Counted from the stretch's first letter, positions 1 through 11,735 are shown. The stretch is DNA of 64,000 bases from Spirometra erinaceieuropaei (GCA_902702965.1 CACRXP010000007.1:2064081-2128080), one strand, 5' to 3'. A program made the numbers and translations. The notes: generated by a model from the sequence alone, not told the origin.

Positions 1-649
1 GGTCCGTGCCGACGCGGGCGTTGAAGTCACCAAGGACAATCAACTTGTCCGCCTTCGACACAGTCGCCAGGAGGGCGTGCAGGTCCTCGTAGAACTTGTC
101 TCTCGCGGTGGCGTCGGGGCTGCTCATCGGCGGAGCGTAGGCGCTGATGATGGTGGCGAACTTGCCTCCTCGCCGGAGGGGCAGACGGATGCTCATTAGG
201 CGGTCGTTGATTCCCTGCGGCAGACAGGGCAGTCGTCCCACGATGTCGGTCCGGATGGCAAAGGCGACACCCGCGTCTCGTCGCTCTGCCTTGGGTCGAC
301 CACTCCAGAAGAAGGTGTAGCCGGCACCCACCTCCTCCAGTTGACCTTGCTCGGAGAATCGGGTCTCGCTGAGTGCGGCGATGTCCACCTTGTAGCGCGC
401 CAGTTCCCGGGCCACTAGCGCCGTCCTCCGTTCCGGTCGGTTGCTCCTCGGATTGTCTAAAAGGGAACGAACATTCCAGGCTGCCAGAGTGAGCGGGCTC
501 ACCCTGCCAGTCTGCCGACTGCGGCGGCGAAAAGCAGGAGTAGAAGAAGAAGAATAGGCTGGAAGAGGAAGAGAGCGATTGTTGTTGTTGTTGTTTCGGT
601 TTTGGCTGTTTCGACCGTGTGTTTTTTGTCTGCGGCCACGGCCAGCCTA
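1..649 (-). mobile_element. RTE-like LINE, 5' coding part with EEP endonuclease (runs off left edge)
   Basis: The minus strand is open from the left edge to a TAG stop at 647-649. Reading leftward, it encodes a low-complexity N-terminal stretch with an Asn run from a TTG microsatellite (about 579-595), then Arg-rich residues. An exonuclease/endonuclease/phosphatase (APE-type) domain follows. Visible motifs are [37 protein letters not shown] and, close to the edge, [14 protein letters not shown]. The paired Glu, Tyr and GDFN motifs are the usual catalytic landmarks of non-LTR retrotransposon endonucleases, which nick the target DNA for target-primed reverse transcription. No stop or frameshift breaks it, so this may be a young copy. 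No ATG is obvious near the stop, so the true start is unresolved. The reverse transcriptase would lie left of the window. Assignment to an RTE-like rather than another LINE clade is inferred from the motif wording. Confidence 0.85.
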
Positions 650-1471
650 CAGACAGCGTGGTTCCCAGCGATCTTTAGGGCACCTTTTCTAGCCCCCTCC
701 CCCTCGCGGGGGCAGGCAACGCATCCCTGAACAGGGCTGCCCGGTTATCCCAGACGGCTGCCGGACTCCACTATGGGCCACGACTTTTTGTTAGTGAGAG
801 AACGACCCGAATTAGCCTGGGACCTTGGTGGTGAGGTGATGATGTGATGGAGTGAAGTAGGAGAGAGCATACACACTAACTAACGCTAGGGGACTTAGAA
901 CTAGAGTGGACAAGCGGACACAGTCATCAGTCAGAGACAAAGTGAGGGCACCACACAAAGTCAAGCACCGTAACACGTAGCTATTAGTAGAGAGTGGCAT
1001 AGACTGACGGACAGACGATCGCAGCAGGCATCGAGGGTGTCGTTTAGTTATTAACAGACAGACTAGCATATAAAGGGCAGGCAGCAAGCGCAGCGTACGA
1101 CGCGGAACTTCAACAAACAAAAGGAAGAAACAAAGCAACCGCACTTACCTGAGGGGGAACTTACCTGGTGGCCTCCTGCGGTGGTCCAGGCAGAGCCTCG
1201 TCTCGACGAAGTCGACGCGAAGATCTATCCGGCCAGCGCAGACCACAGTACCGCGCGTGCAGGTGCACGCACGGATACCCTCACCTGGTTTAGCCCGCCG
1301 GTCGAGACGGTTGCCCGGGGTGTGGCCGCTAAGCAGAGCCCAGCTACGTGGAGCCACAGGTGAGAGTTAGGTGCCAGCAAATGGACGCTAGGCGTAGTCT
1401 CAACTGCAAGCAAGTGAGCGACCACTACGACCATCACGTGGACCCACCGCTGACACCCCTACACCCCTCAA

Positions 1472-1474
<3 letters not shown>
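650..1474. other. Probable LINE 5' flank or untranslated region
   Basis: No convincing host gene. The stretch continues leftward into the LINE endonuclease, so part of it is probably that element's 5' untranslated region. It is GC-rich near 1150-1360, and several overlapping short ORFs on both strands look like chance. Confidence 0.4.

Positions 1475-1517
<43 letters not shown>
1475..1517. repeat. (CA)n microsatellite
   Basis: An uninterrupted dinucleotide CA run of about 43 bases, directly seen. Confidence 0.98.
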
Positions 1518-1519
<2 letters not shown>

Positions 1520-1534
1520 CAGTTCGTCCGTCGA

Positions 1535-1720
1535 TTTCGACGATGACCACCGTGTGCCCCACAGACTGCATTGTGGAAGCAGGGACGGTGACTTACGCAG
1601 GGGTTTATAGTGCCAGCAAACTTACGCAGCATCTACCACACTCTCTCCTCGTCCCCCGCCTGAGCCCGGTGTCAAGACAGAGTCAAGAAGACCGGAGATG
1701 AAGGAGGCCCCAGGTGGCCG
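1535..1720 (+). repeat. Interspersed repeat family A, copy 1
   Basis: It carries the recurring modules of this family: GATGACCACCGTGTG, then a block resembling GACTTGCGCAGCATCTACCG, then CCCGGTGTCAAGACAGAGTC. The same order recurs near 11600, 36705, 45025 and 47975 on the + strand, and reversed near 34730, 40650 and 48880. No coding potential is seen. It could be a SINE or the untranslated end of a LINE. Confidence 0.7.
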
Positions 1721-2580
1721 CAGGCACGGTCGAGCCCGCACTTTGGCGTTCCAACACACTCCCTGGTCCACACGACAAACAACCAGGGTTTTGACCAACA
1801 CAACATAGATTGGAGGCTGGCACGGTTGAAGTCGTACCTAGGAGTGTCGCCAACGCCCTGCTTGGATCCCACAGAGTGGTAGTGCCATAAAGGCCACACT
1901 CAAGCACGCATACACACACTTACTGCATACCCCCATCTGGTTTAGACCACTGATCGAGGCTGTTACTGTGGTGTGCTCGCTGAGCAGAGCATAGTTTTGG
2001 GAACCACAGGTAAGAGTACAAACTATCACATATATAAGGCTCACAGAGCAGCCTGTCAATTCTATCCCCTCAGCAAAACACCTCTTACGCCAAAGTTATC
2101 AACGACAGATATCGAACAACTCTGGCAAATTTTTGTTTGGACAAGTCTGAGATATAGCGGCAGCACACACGACCAAAGCCCCAATGCCCCCTGCAAAGTC
2201 AGGTTTTCGAAACGAGCGAATACTTTCGTGAAAGTAAGATTTCAACTGACCTCCAGTTCCACCTAATTCACCAGCACTAGACTTTTTCCTTTGGAACTGC
2301 CTGGAGGGTCGGGGTGTGTGTCAATAACACAGAAACTGGGCAACAACTTAAGGACAACTTGCGGAAAGCAAGCCGCGCGCTGAAGCCAGACGTGCCGAGA
2401 GCCATAATTAGAAGGTGCCGTAAACAGTTTTCGTGCTTACGGAGTGAAATACGGGGACCAGGTACGTGACATCACTTGTTTTGCATAATCAAGAATCCTT
2501 ACTGTCTGTCTGTCATGCACGCACAAAAAAATGAGAATTGTTGCCAATAGAAGCGAAAAGACGAGTCCCAGGAAGCAGTC

Positions 2581-3503
2581 TTGAAGAAGAAGACACGATC
2601 GCCGGGACAAGAGCTTTATTAGCCTGACGTTTCGGATTCCTGCTCGAATCCATCATCAGAGACATAAGCAGATAAGGGTGGTTCAGCACATGTGGCTGCA
2701 GTAATTATAGGATGCAGTAGCCATGCCACCGCATACCTATGAATGTTCACGGCTCCCTCCCCTTCATCAGGGATCGTTGCGCGTGGCGTGATGGTCGATA
2801 TTCGCGTCGTTAATTGCTGCAATTTCATCACGTGCGTTGGATGTTGGTGTGATGATTGCTCGACCACCTGACGCGCTGACCCGGGTGTTGGGAAGAGTGT
2901 TCATCAGGGCGCTCCCCGCGTGGCCAATTTCTCCGCCCAGACGAAGTCTCAGCACGCTGTATTGAATGGGAAGATCATTGCACTTGTTAATGGACTGGGG
3001 GCCAGTGAACCATGACTCAAGCAGCTCCCGGCTCACGCGGTTGTCACCTCTTGCGAGAATTTCGGCCTCGTCAAATTTGAATGTGTGGCCGGAACCCGTC
3101 GAATGAGCCGTAACTTGAGAGCTGGCGTCATTTCTCCGCACTGCTGCAGCGTGTTCGGCCATTCGCGTTCGGAGCTGTCTTCCGGTTTCTCCGACGTAGT
3201 TGCTTTGTCCCCTACTGCACCAGATCCGATAAACGACTCCAGACGTTTTTTGCTGTTACAGTGGTTCTTTCGGTTTTATTACCAGACGCCTGATGGTTGC
3301 TTCCGGTCTGTGTGCAACTGCAACCCCAAGTGGTGCGAGAAGTCGGCCAACAGCCTCCGAAACTTTGTTGACATATGGACGCGCACGCCACATGTGCATG
3401 AACCACCCTTATCTGCTTATGTCTCTGATGATGGATTCGAGCAGGAATCCGAAACGTCAGGCTAATAAAGCTCTTGTCCCGGCGATCGTGTCTTCTTCTT
3501 CAA
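2581..3503 (-). mobile_element. Penelope-like element fragment with inverted 3' ends
   Basis: A minus-strand 3' fragment (2581-3387) encodes a GIY-YIG endonuclease. It is capped on the right by an inverted copy of its own 3' end: 3388-3503 is the reverse complement of about 2581-2696. The arms share the signature TTTCGGATTCCTGCTCGAAT followed by CATCATCAGAGACATAAGC. Penelope-like elements are known to insert with partial tandem or inverted copies at their ends, so this tail-to-tail layout fits. The reverse transcriptase core is missing. Confidence 0.8.
2767..3387 (-). pseudogene. Penelope-like GIY-YIG endonuclease domain, with in-frame stop
   Basis: Reading leftward from 3387, the frame gives a linker (PYVNKVSEAVGRLLAPLG, then IRRLVIKPKEPL), a TAA stop, and the endonuclease: GVVYRIWC ... 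NYVGETGRQLRTRMAEH ... ESWFTGPQSINKCNDLP, ending at 2767. GVVY and YVG stand for the GIY and YIG motifs. The downstream Arg and the late Glu of ESW match catalytic positions of the family. Insect, fish and flatworm Penelope-like elements carry this domain at the C-terminus after the reverse transcriptase, where it nicks target DNA. The stop before GVVY means the copy cannot make a full protein. Confidence 0.8.
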
Positions 3504-4059
3504 AATTAGAAATGTGTTTTATTTTTGAGAAATAAGATATATTAATGGGTTATCTTGTGGCACGATTGTCCGGAAAATGAATTGGGTGACTGCAGTGGCC
3601 ATTCCCAGTCTCTTTGCTACATTCCACCGGTGTTTCTCCTTCTCTCATAATACCCAAGACTTGCCCTGATCGTTTTGGTGTTTATGTTACAACTTTTTTT
3701 ATCCTGTTTGACACAGCTCCACTTTTATACAACTAAATATCCTCGATCAGAACCGACAGGACAAGGAACTCTTGACCCGATGGCGGTGGCCCAATGGACC
3801 TGATGCCTGATGATCAAAATGCCCACCTTCGATTTCAAGGTCATCCAGCTCTGGAGGCTGTGGCAGGGCTGGCTGATGGCAGTCGTTTCAGTCTGCTCTG
3901 CGCCGTTCGGTGCTCCTTCGTAGACGCCGTGAGAACGTCGCGCAGAAGCAGGCGGCGAGATTCGAGTAGCGAATCTATATTCGCTACTGTTGGGCAACGG
4001 TACCTTGGCGACGTCCCTTCTCTTCAAGCTCGCCTTGATCGCATTAGTCTGGAAGACTA
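3504..4059. other. Unassigned spacer
   Basis: No gene recognised. A short inverted motif (GAGTAGCGAAT / ATTCGCTACT, about 3963-3987) is present. ORFs on both strands across 3725-4081 overlap each other and show no known domain. Confidence 0.4.
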
Positions 4060-5049
4060 CAGTAGGTGGGCTAACTCATGAAATGTCAACTGAAATTCCG
4101 AAATGTGTTTTCGCTTCAAAAAGATTAATTAAGAAGGGCTGAAAAACTAGTTAGTCTGCGGTATAATTTCATAATAATTCAGTTACCTTAGGATGCCGGC
4201 TTTCGAATGAACTTCCTATCGGCTGCATGCATAAGCCATACTCTGTAAAAAGTGCCGACTTAAGTAGCATGAATTTTTCTTTTGATTTTCGGTGTTCATA
4301 AAGTCCAATTATATTTTATGGAAAACATGCATACAAATATACATTCTATCGCTCGTTCGGTAGAAAACTACGTCTTCTTCCAATTTTTTACTCGAAGAAA
4401 AGATATTAATTGGTTTTCAAAAACTTTTCCAATTCCCGAATAATTTTGAACCCTCGCTATCGTTACACTTGGATTCAGGGTTTCCAAATTACGAGCTGTA
4501 TATTTTTCGCGTACGGAAAACCACACATTTCTCTACGGTATTCAGTGGAGCCCATATGGGGTCCGTAAAATTTACCATTGGATTTGATCCATATTGTTAA
4601 CTTTACAAGCCACTTTGGTAAATGCAGAGACATGACGTTTAATGAATGGCCATTTCACGGTATTAAAAAGTCTCACAATTAGAAACTTTTTTAAAACCGA
4701 CTTATGTCTCTCCTTCGAGTATAAAATAAAAAGATGTAATTTTCTACCGAATGCGCAGGATAATTAATATTTTTATGCATGTTTTCCATAAAATATAATT
4801 GGACTTTTAGGGGGTTCGAAAATCAATGAGAAAAATTTATGCCAGTTAAGTAGTCATTTTTTACGGAGCATAATTTATGCATGCAGCCGGAAGGAAGTTC
4901 TTTTGAAAGCCGGCATCCTACGGTAACTGAATTGTTATAGAATTATATTGAAGGCTGATTAGTTTTACAACCCTACTTAATTAATCTTTTCGAAGCGAAA
5001 ACGTATTTCGGAATTTCAGTTGACATTTCATGCGTTAGCCCACCTACTG
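4060..5049. mobile_element. Foldback (palindromic) TA-type DNA element, copy 1
   Basis: A 990-bp sequence in which the left half is repeated, inverted, in the right half. The ends read CAGTAGGTGGGCTAACTCAT and the imperfect complement. The inner blocks match too: GGATGCCGGCTTTCGAA at about 4191 against GAAAGCCGGCATCC at about 4906, and CCAATTATATTTTATGGAAA against its complement. The symmetry centre is near 4555. The left flank is TA; the right flank is TG, probably a mutated TA. There is no transposase, so this is a non-autonomous element. CAGT-type ends with a TA target suggest, by inference, mobilisation by a Tc1/mariner-like enzyme. Confidence 0.85.
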
Positions 5050-5215
5050 TGCTCGCAAGCAAATACGAACAGCGCGTTTTGAATGACACCATATCTGGCA
5101 TTCGCAATCGTCCAGTGAGCTTAGAAGCAACACTCTGATCTTAGAGTCTGATTCGTTTCATTTTTACCTGCAAAAGTTTCTTAATAAATATGTTAAGATG
5201 TAAACGCCGTCAGCA
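5050..5215. repeat. Right flank shared by foldback copies 1 and 2
   Basis: From CTCGCAAGCAAATACGAACA to ATATGTTAAGATGTAAACG, this matches 30771-30935 closely. It begins exactly where the palindrome ends. The left flanks of the two palindromes are unrelated. Confidence 0.75.
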
Positions 5216-6660
5216 AAGATGCGCGAATGAAGAAACGACTCGATTTCTATGAGATACTTGGATCTTATCGTCATCCTGTGAGCCAAAGGGAATTTGTACG
5301 AGGCCTGCTACGTTTTCGAAAGGGAATCTCGGATTGTTAAAGTAAGCGTCTTGCCTAGAGGAATAAGACTTAACCATGCGATACTACATGGCCTCAGCCC
5401 TTCCAAAAGATACGCACGTGTCACTGACTGCCCTCAGCAAGACGACGTCGCAAGCTTGCTACTCGAAGAACAGGACGAATTAACGCCCCTGGATTCCGAT
5501 CATAGTGTACGTGTGGTCACCACCGTCAAACAGGGGTGCAGCCGTCAAAATACAAAAGACTGATCTTGTTATCGACGCAAATCAGCGATCACTGACGTAT
5601 GTGTGGAGGTGACTGTTCAGGGATCTGTATGCGAAGTTTAAATTCTCAGCCATCAAGATAACCGCCCACACTGGATGCAGGACAAGCCAAGAATTGACTG
5701 AGTCCTCATCTGAGGTCCAGGCCTTAACCAATCGATTTATTGATCTGGCACCGACACTCAGAGCTCTGTCAGTCCAGTGGGCTCCTGCCAATTGCTAATA
5801 ATTGGTCCAGAACATTGAATAATATACATATTCGATGATTGTAAACTTACCGGTGGTGTGTATTTATCCCCAATTCAAATTAGACAGGGTTTTGCGACTG
5901 CTGCCTACTGCTGGGGGATATACTGAGGACGTTTGCGAGATTATGTCCAATGATGGGCTCAGTCGACTTGCCCAGCTGAATTCGGAAAATCGGCAATCAA
6001 GTTGACATGAAAAGAACAAATTACAAAATAAACAAGCTAGTTCAATTATACTAAGAAAAAGAAAAAAACGGTTGCATGAAATACAACACTGAAATATCCG
6101 TCAGAACTTGATATTCAAGCCAGCAAAGTTGGTTTAATACAGAGTTTCTCTCACTGCTCTGAAAACACACATCTACAAGAATATATGGCGGAATTGGCAT
6201 TTTTATTTTAGATCTCGTTCTTAGCTTAGAATTGGTCATGCATAGATACTCTCACCATGTCGTTATTGCTCCTCTGTGAAACAGGACTCAGGCATAGGCA
6301 ATTTGACGTATTAACTGGTCCCCAGCGTTCCCCGCGTATTTTCTGATATGCGCTTCAGGATTCTAAAATTTTGCCTAAAGGCAATGCTTGAACTTGAATC
6401 AAGATCTTCGGGACTTCGCAAATTACAGTATTTGTCGGAAAAATTTATGAAAACTCTGGCACTCTCTATCGCGTTTTTGATATTTACCTCAAATTTAACG
6501 TATAAATCATAACTTTACGTGATGCTGAGACAGGAACACCGTAGTTCAGTCAATGAGTTGCAGTGTCTCATGATTTCCGCAGAAATTTACGCAAACTATC
6601 AAACCGAATGCAATTGGAAGTGGAAATAGATTCCTGCGTTTTTATGAAAAAAAAATACTT
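5216..6660. other. Unassigned AT-rich DNA
   Basis: No domain, RNA gene or repeat boundary recognised. An 89-codon + strand ORF (5294-5563) has no family signature that I know. Confidence 0.35.
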
Positions 6661-6669
6661 TTACATAAA

Positions 6670-7480
6670 ATTACGGTAAGTGTGCTATCTCATAACGGAA
6701 GCTCCGGAATACCTTTTCGATACGAATAGATTACTTAAGTGGGTTTGCAATATTAATTATCGTACAGCACAATCCTAGGATAATTCGGCCAACCCAGGAT
6801 GCAGGCTCTTTACTGGATCTCTTTTCGGCCGTTACGAAAATTATACTCCATAACAAATGACCGCTTAAGTAGGAGGAATTTCTCCATGGATTTTCGATGC
6901 TCATCTGCGTTCGAGTATGTTTTACAGAAAACGTGCGCAAAGAAACATTTTTTATCGTACCCCTTTGTGGCAAATTTTATCTTTTTCAAAGTTAATACTT
7001 ATAGGGAGAGGATCTGCTGAATCTGAAAGTTTTTTATGAGATTCCTTAAGACAGTGGAATGCCTATTCATACAGTACGCTTATCAATGCTTCTGATAAAG
7101 TATGCGACCTGATACATCTATTACGCAATTTTATGAGTCGTACATAATGACTTCCTAACAGCGCGCGGAAGTGTGTAATCTTTCCTTGATGGAATGAAAA
7201 CAGCGTGTAATTTGGAAACAGTAGATGTGGAGGGGGCAAAAAATATTTGGGAATGAAAACGTAATCAGCGAGAACAATTCATTATACTCGAATAGTTGTT
7301 TTTTTACAGAGCTTTGTTTGTAGGTGGCCAAAAACTCATCTAAAAGATGGTTTCCTGGCATGATTGAAAGACTCTAGGATTACGACGCACGATATCTGAT
7401 TTTACAACCTAACTTGAGTAATATTTTTGAATCGGAAACATACATCAATATTTCGGCTACATTTCATGAGATAACACATA
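6670..7480. repeat. Decayed relative of the foldback element
   Basis: It retains diverged landmarks: a CTCATAACGG-like start, GATTACTTAAGTGGGTTTGC, GGATGC, and CATTTCATGAGATAACAC at the right end. These follow the order of the 990-bp palindrome but with heavy mutation. The boundaries are approximate. Confidence 0.5.
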
Positions 7481-8000
7481 TAATATGACTTTATATTATA
7501 TATTACATAATATACTCTTTTTATAGTATGGTCCGTTGGGAGCTATAATTTCCTCTAATCCTTCGGGTAACAAACAGATTCCGCGGTAGAACGTTATTAA
7601 TCTTTCGAAGCAGTCCATTTATCGAGCCAATTTTTTACTTCTTTATTGAAACTGAAGCCCTGCCCAGCAAGACCATGTCGCATCGATCGAAACTAATTGC
7701 AGTCTGATGAAGTGGCCGGCGGGGTAGAACATCCCAGAAAAATTCGACGAAGTTTCTTCCATCCGTTGTACTGCACGGAGCGTAGCGTCGTCATGTTATG
7801 AAGTCACCTTATCATGTCCTACATTACATTACGGTATTTTGGGTTCCGTACTCGACTCAAATTCATTAATTGTTGTTGATATCACTAAGCAGTAAAAGTC
7901 TGTGATGGTTTCAGCAACTCGCAATACAGCACAACATGTTTGGTCCAGCCTTATTCACAGCATAAGTTTAATTTCATGAATCCTGATCTTTGGAGTTGAT
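7481..8000. other. Unassigned spacer
   Basis: AT-rich, with no gene or repeat that I can support. Confidence 0.35.
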
Positions 8001-8011
8001 GCTGATGTTTG

Positions 8012-8263
8012 ACAGAGTAGTATTACAGACAAAAACAATGGAAACTGGAATGGCCATGTCTGGCTGATTTGCTGTCGTCAGCCAGTCATACGCAACCCCG
8101 AGGTGTGGGAAAACTGGGGTTCGAACTCGCGACCTTTTAGTTAAAAGTCCAACGCCTATATCATGCGCCGCTGTGCGACTGCTGGTTGGGCTTGAGAGAG
8201 AGCCCGTAAGGCACAACAGAATAAGTGAGTTCCGTAAGAACTATCGGTGAGCGCCCCTCTACA
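8012..8263 (-). mobile_element. tRNA-derived SINE, full copy, with 11-bp target-site duplication
   Basis: On the minus strand the order is head (GGGGCGCTCACCGATAG), a tRNA-like part, then a body ending GTAATACTACTCTGT. The tRNA-like part has an A-box-like GCACAGCGGCGCATG, an anticodon region GGACTTTTAACTAAAAGGTC suggesting a Lys(UUU) ancestor, and a B box GAGTTCGAACC. The body contains CTGGCTGACGACAGC and GGCCATTCCAG. Direct repeats of GCTGATGTTTG at 8001-8011 and 8264-8274 flank it exactly. This copy has head, tRNA and body in one orientation, unlike the copies at 23635, 35437 and 36138. Confidence 0.8.
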
Positions 8264-8275
8264 GCTGATGTTTGG

Positions 8276-8844
8276 GCCGGCGGCGTCGTGGTTTTGCAAG
8301 TTTAATATTGTCGTGATAGGTTCATCTATCACAAACAGTCAGGATTTGATGCGGAAATGGTTGTCTTGAAATTAACATTTCACATGTAGTTTCAGGCTTT
8401 CCTCGTTGTCTTTCAGCAGTTCATGTGACACCATTTCCATGTGCGTGAGACCGATTGTCAACGGTGGATCTATAAACTCCTAATACTTCTGACATTTATT
8501 TAACGTTTGATATGGATCGTGACCAAGTAATTTTTCCAATTTTTCATCTTCACTTTTTTCCCATTTATCCTGAGCGTTCCGTATATTTTACATGGAGATC
8601 AATAGTTTTAAAATGTTTTTGACAATTTTGCGCGTATTTTAGATAAAGAATAGAGCATGCTTTCATTGGCTTCCTCAAGTAAACAACGCCTTTTGGGAGA
8701 ATTAAAAAAAACAAGTAGCGCTGCCTGTAGATGCATCCTTTTAACATAAAATCTTCACCTTGCTTACAATAAAAATACGTAGTGTTAGCGTCTCAATCAA
8801 AAGTCATGGACTAAGTATTAAAACTTTTTTCAAGTACAGAGGAT
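8276..8844. other. Unassigned spacer
   Basis: AT-rich sequence with no recognisable gene. It may include a decayed edge of the next foldback relative. Confidence 0.3.
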
Positions 8845-9740
8845 GCAATATCCATGAAATGTTGACCGAAATTCTAAAATATGTCTTCGATTGGAAAAGG
8901 TTACTTAAGTACTATCATAAGGCTAACTGTCGCGCAGCCCTATTGCAAGATATTTCCGTCAAGTCGAGATGCCGGCATTTAAACGGGCTTCTTTCCGGCA
9001 ACTTGTAAAACTACCTTCCGTAAAAGAAGGCTACTTAAGTGACATGAATGTTTCCCGTTGATTTTGATGCCCTAATAAAATTAAATATGTTTCACAAAAA
9101 ATGCGCAAAAATGTTTTTTGTAGTCAATTGGCAGTGAATTACGCCCTTACATTCTATACATGAAAAAGCGTATCTTTGGATTTTAAACACCTCAATAATT
9201 TTAAACATCACTTGCCATTGCACCTGTATTCAGGGTTTTCAAGCAACAAGCTGCATATCCCCCTTGTAAGGAATTTTACAATGGATTTTGACCATGTTAT
9301 ATACTTAAAAAGCAGCATCAATAAATACATGAACGGCCATTTAACGGTATTAAAAAATCTCACAATTAGAAACTATTTAAAACCGAATTATACCCTTCTT
9401 TTGAGTATGAAATTGGAAAAAGACGTGGTTTTCTACCGAATACGTAAAAGAATGAATATTTTTAGGCATGTTTTCCATGAACTATAATTGAATTTTCAAG
9501 GGCATCGAAAATCAATGAGAAAATTGCATGCTACTTAAGTAGTCATTTTTGCAGAGCATAGATCTTGCATGCAGCCGAAAATAAGCTCTTTCGAAAGCCG
9601 ACACCCTGAGGTAACTGGATCATTACAGATTTATGCTGCATCATGATAAGTTTTACAAACACTACTTAATTTATGTTTTCGAAACGAGAACGCATTTCGA
9701 AATTTTGGTTGACATTTCATGAGTTAGCACATCTACTGTA
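8845..9740. mobile_element. Diverged foldback element, near full length
   Basis: It starts with CATGAAATGTTGACCGAAAT and ends with GACATTTCATGAGTTAGCAC then ATCTACTGTA, matching the ends of the 990-bp element. Inner blocks are also kept, for example GGCATGTTTTCCATGAACTA near 9465 and CTACTTAAGTAGTC near 9530. An apparent ORF across 9176-9487 is a by-product. Confidence 0.65.
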
Positions 9741-10150
9741 GGCGGGTACAATGTTTTGTGGGTAGGCATCTCACGGTCTTAAAAATCACATAAATGAGAA
9801 CTTTTTAAGAGCGAAAACCCTTTTTAGAAGCGTACAATTTAAGGAAGACAAAATTTACTGCCAACTGAGCACAGGAAAAATATTTTTATGTGTAGTTTTT
9901 CAAAACATATATATGCATTGATGAATTGGGACATGAAAAATCAATGGGAAAAATTCATGCTACTTCAGTAATCATCTTTTACGGAGTGTACTTTTACAGG
10001 CGGCCGGAAAAAAGCTTGTTTAAAGGTCGGCATTCTTAGTTGACGGAAATATCTTGTTGCGATACAGTTGGCATTATGACCGTACCTAGGTAACCTTTTC
10101 TAATCGAACACATATTTCAGAATTCCGGCTGACTTTTCATGAGATATCAC
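9741..10150. repeat. Right half of another decayed foldback element
   Basis: Directly abuts the preceding copy and repeats its right-half landmarks: GGCATCTCACGG, a CATGAAAAATCAATGGGAAA block, and an end GACTTTTCATGAGATATCAC. It suggests one foldback element inserted next to another. Confidence 0.5.
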
Positions 10151-10516
10151 ACTTTCTGTACTTTATAACACATACACGTGTTGCCATTTTCAGACACCAA
10201 GACGGCATGAAGCAAATCCCCTCCTTCTATTTACTTCCGCTAAATTATCCTGCACTGTTTGTACCTAAAAATCCGGCAGGCGTGTAATATCTAATTTCAT
10301 CTTGCCTCCGAAACTGGCTGTGCTGCGGACGCACCGGATCAGAACGAAAAAGAGATTGGCTCTCGGCCTGCATTTATCGGGCTGTAATAAGGTCTTGCTC
10401 AATGTCGTATATTCGATCGTGGCACGACTTTGACGTGTGCTTCCACGCTGCGCCAAGCACCCCTCGCCCAATATCAACACTAATTGTTTGAGTGGCTCAG
10501 CAAATGAATGGGTTAC

Positions 10517-10555
<39 letters not shown>

Positions 10556-11110
10556 CAAGATAGATACTGGCGAATTCATTCCTGTGAGAAATCAGTGGAT
10601 TCCTCATTGTGGTAGACATGACGCCCTTTAACATATTCCGGTATGCTCTCGATCGCGATCGGGATGGCTACAAGTTAAGAAGGTTACTCGGTTCACGTCA
10701 GGACTGAGCGTCATGCTGCAGGGTCTCCGTCCTACTGTAGCCTCCACGGTATTCTCACTTATATGAGATCCAAGATCTCATATTATAGTTCGGTACACGT
10801 GTGGGGGGGGGGGTGGGACGCGCCTGGCACATGCAGAAAAGGTGCTCAACAGAAGGAGATAGCCGACGAAGAAGAGAGTGACTGGGATTGTCATTTCTGG
10901 ATTATTAGCCTTCAGCAGCTACCCATATCCAATCTTGGGCTTTCAACGCCCGGCGTTCGAATGCGGCAGCTTCGGCCAATGGGTCGGACACCTCATTGTT
11001 GAGCCATAGGCCCGCTGTCCTGTCGGCTATGATCAGGAATGCTAACTTTTTTGAAAGATGCTCAATGATCGGGCTACCGGATCGGCTCTTCTATCTAGAG
11101 TCGCAGAGCC
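10151..11110. other. Unassigned spacer with simple repeats
   Basis: Contains a (GA)n tract and a G11 run near 10803-10813. No supported gene. Confidence 0.35.
10521..10548. repeat. (GA)n microsatellite
   Basis: Uninterrupted GA dinucleotides, about 28 bases, directly seen. Confidence 0.97.
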
Positions 11111-11589
11111 ACTAGAAGGCGCTTGCCGACAGAGAAAAGGGAGACTGAAACGGCCGTTTTTAGTTTATTCGCCGTCATGAGCCAGCTACGCGGCCATTTT
11201 CAGGTTTGTCGGTCACCGCGCACAGGCACAGTTCCGGTTTTCTTGACTACGTCTCACCACTTGGGCATAATGGGCGTTGAAAGAAAGAGTGACGTAGAGG
11301 CAGCGCAAGTCTGCTTTATATTGTGAAAATTCGCGACCAAATGCGAGAAGTTCGACCCATAACAGGGTCTTGCGGCATTCGACATGCGTTTTCCTATATA
11401 ACAACTCCAGTTCTCAGTACTCAACAGTAGTTTCGAACTTAACGAATAAGACTTAAGACGTCCTGTCAAGAAAAATTTACCCCAAATCCCCTCACAATAT
11501 TTCCTCACTGGTGGACATGGACATAGATGATCAACAGCTTTAATGCGACGGCTAACAGTTAGAGCGTTGCGAATGGCTATGTCAGCGGT

Positions 11590-11735
11590 GTGCCTCACAG
11601 CATGATGAGTGGAGGGCGGTGACCTGTGAGTGGGCTAGTTTGCGGTGATGGCAGACTTGCGCTGCATCTGCCGCACTAACTCCCCCATCCCCGCGTGGGC
11701 TCAGTGGCAGGACAGAGCCAGGACGATAGTTGGCG
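11590..11735 (+). repeat. Interspersed repeat family A, copy 2
   Basis: Contains GGTGATGGCAGACTTGCGCT followed by GCATCTGCCGCACT and a C-rich stretch, the same order as the copy at 1535. Boundaries are approximate. Confidence 0.6.

Noticed and set aside
1475..1517. CRISPR or other prokaryotic arrays
   Set aside because: Only simple repeats are present. Introns and LINEs show the DNA is eukaryotic; no spaced direct-repeat array was seen.
5294..5563. 89-codon + strand ORF
   Set aside because: No family recognised; isolated in AT-rich DNA beside repeats.
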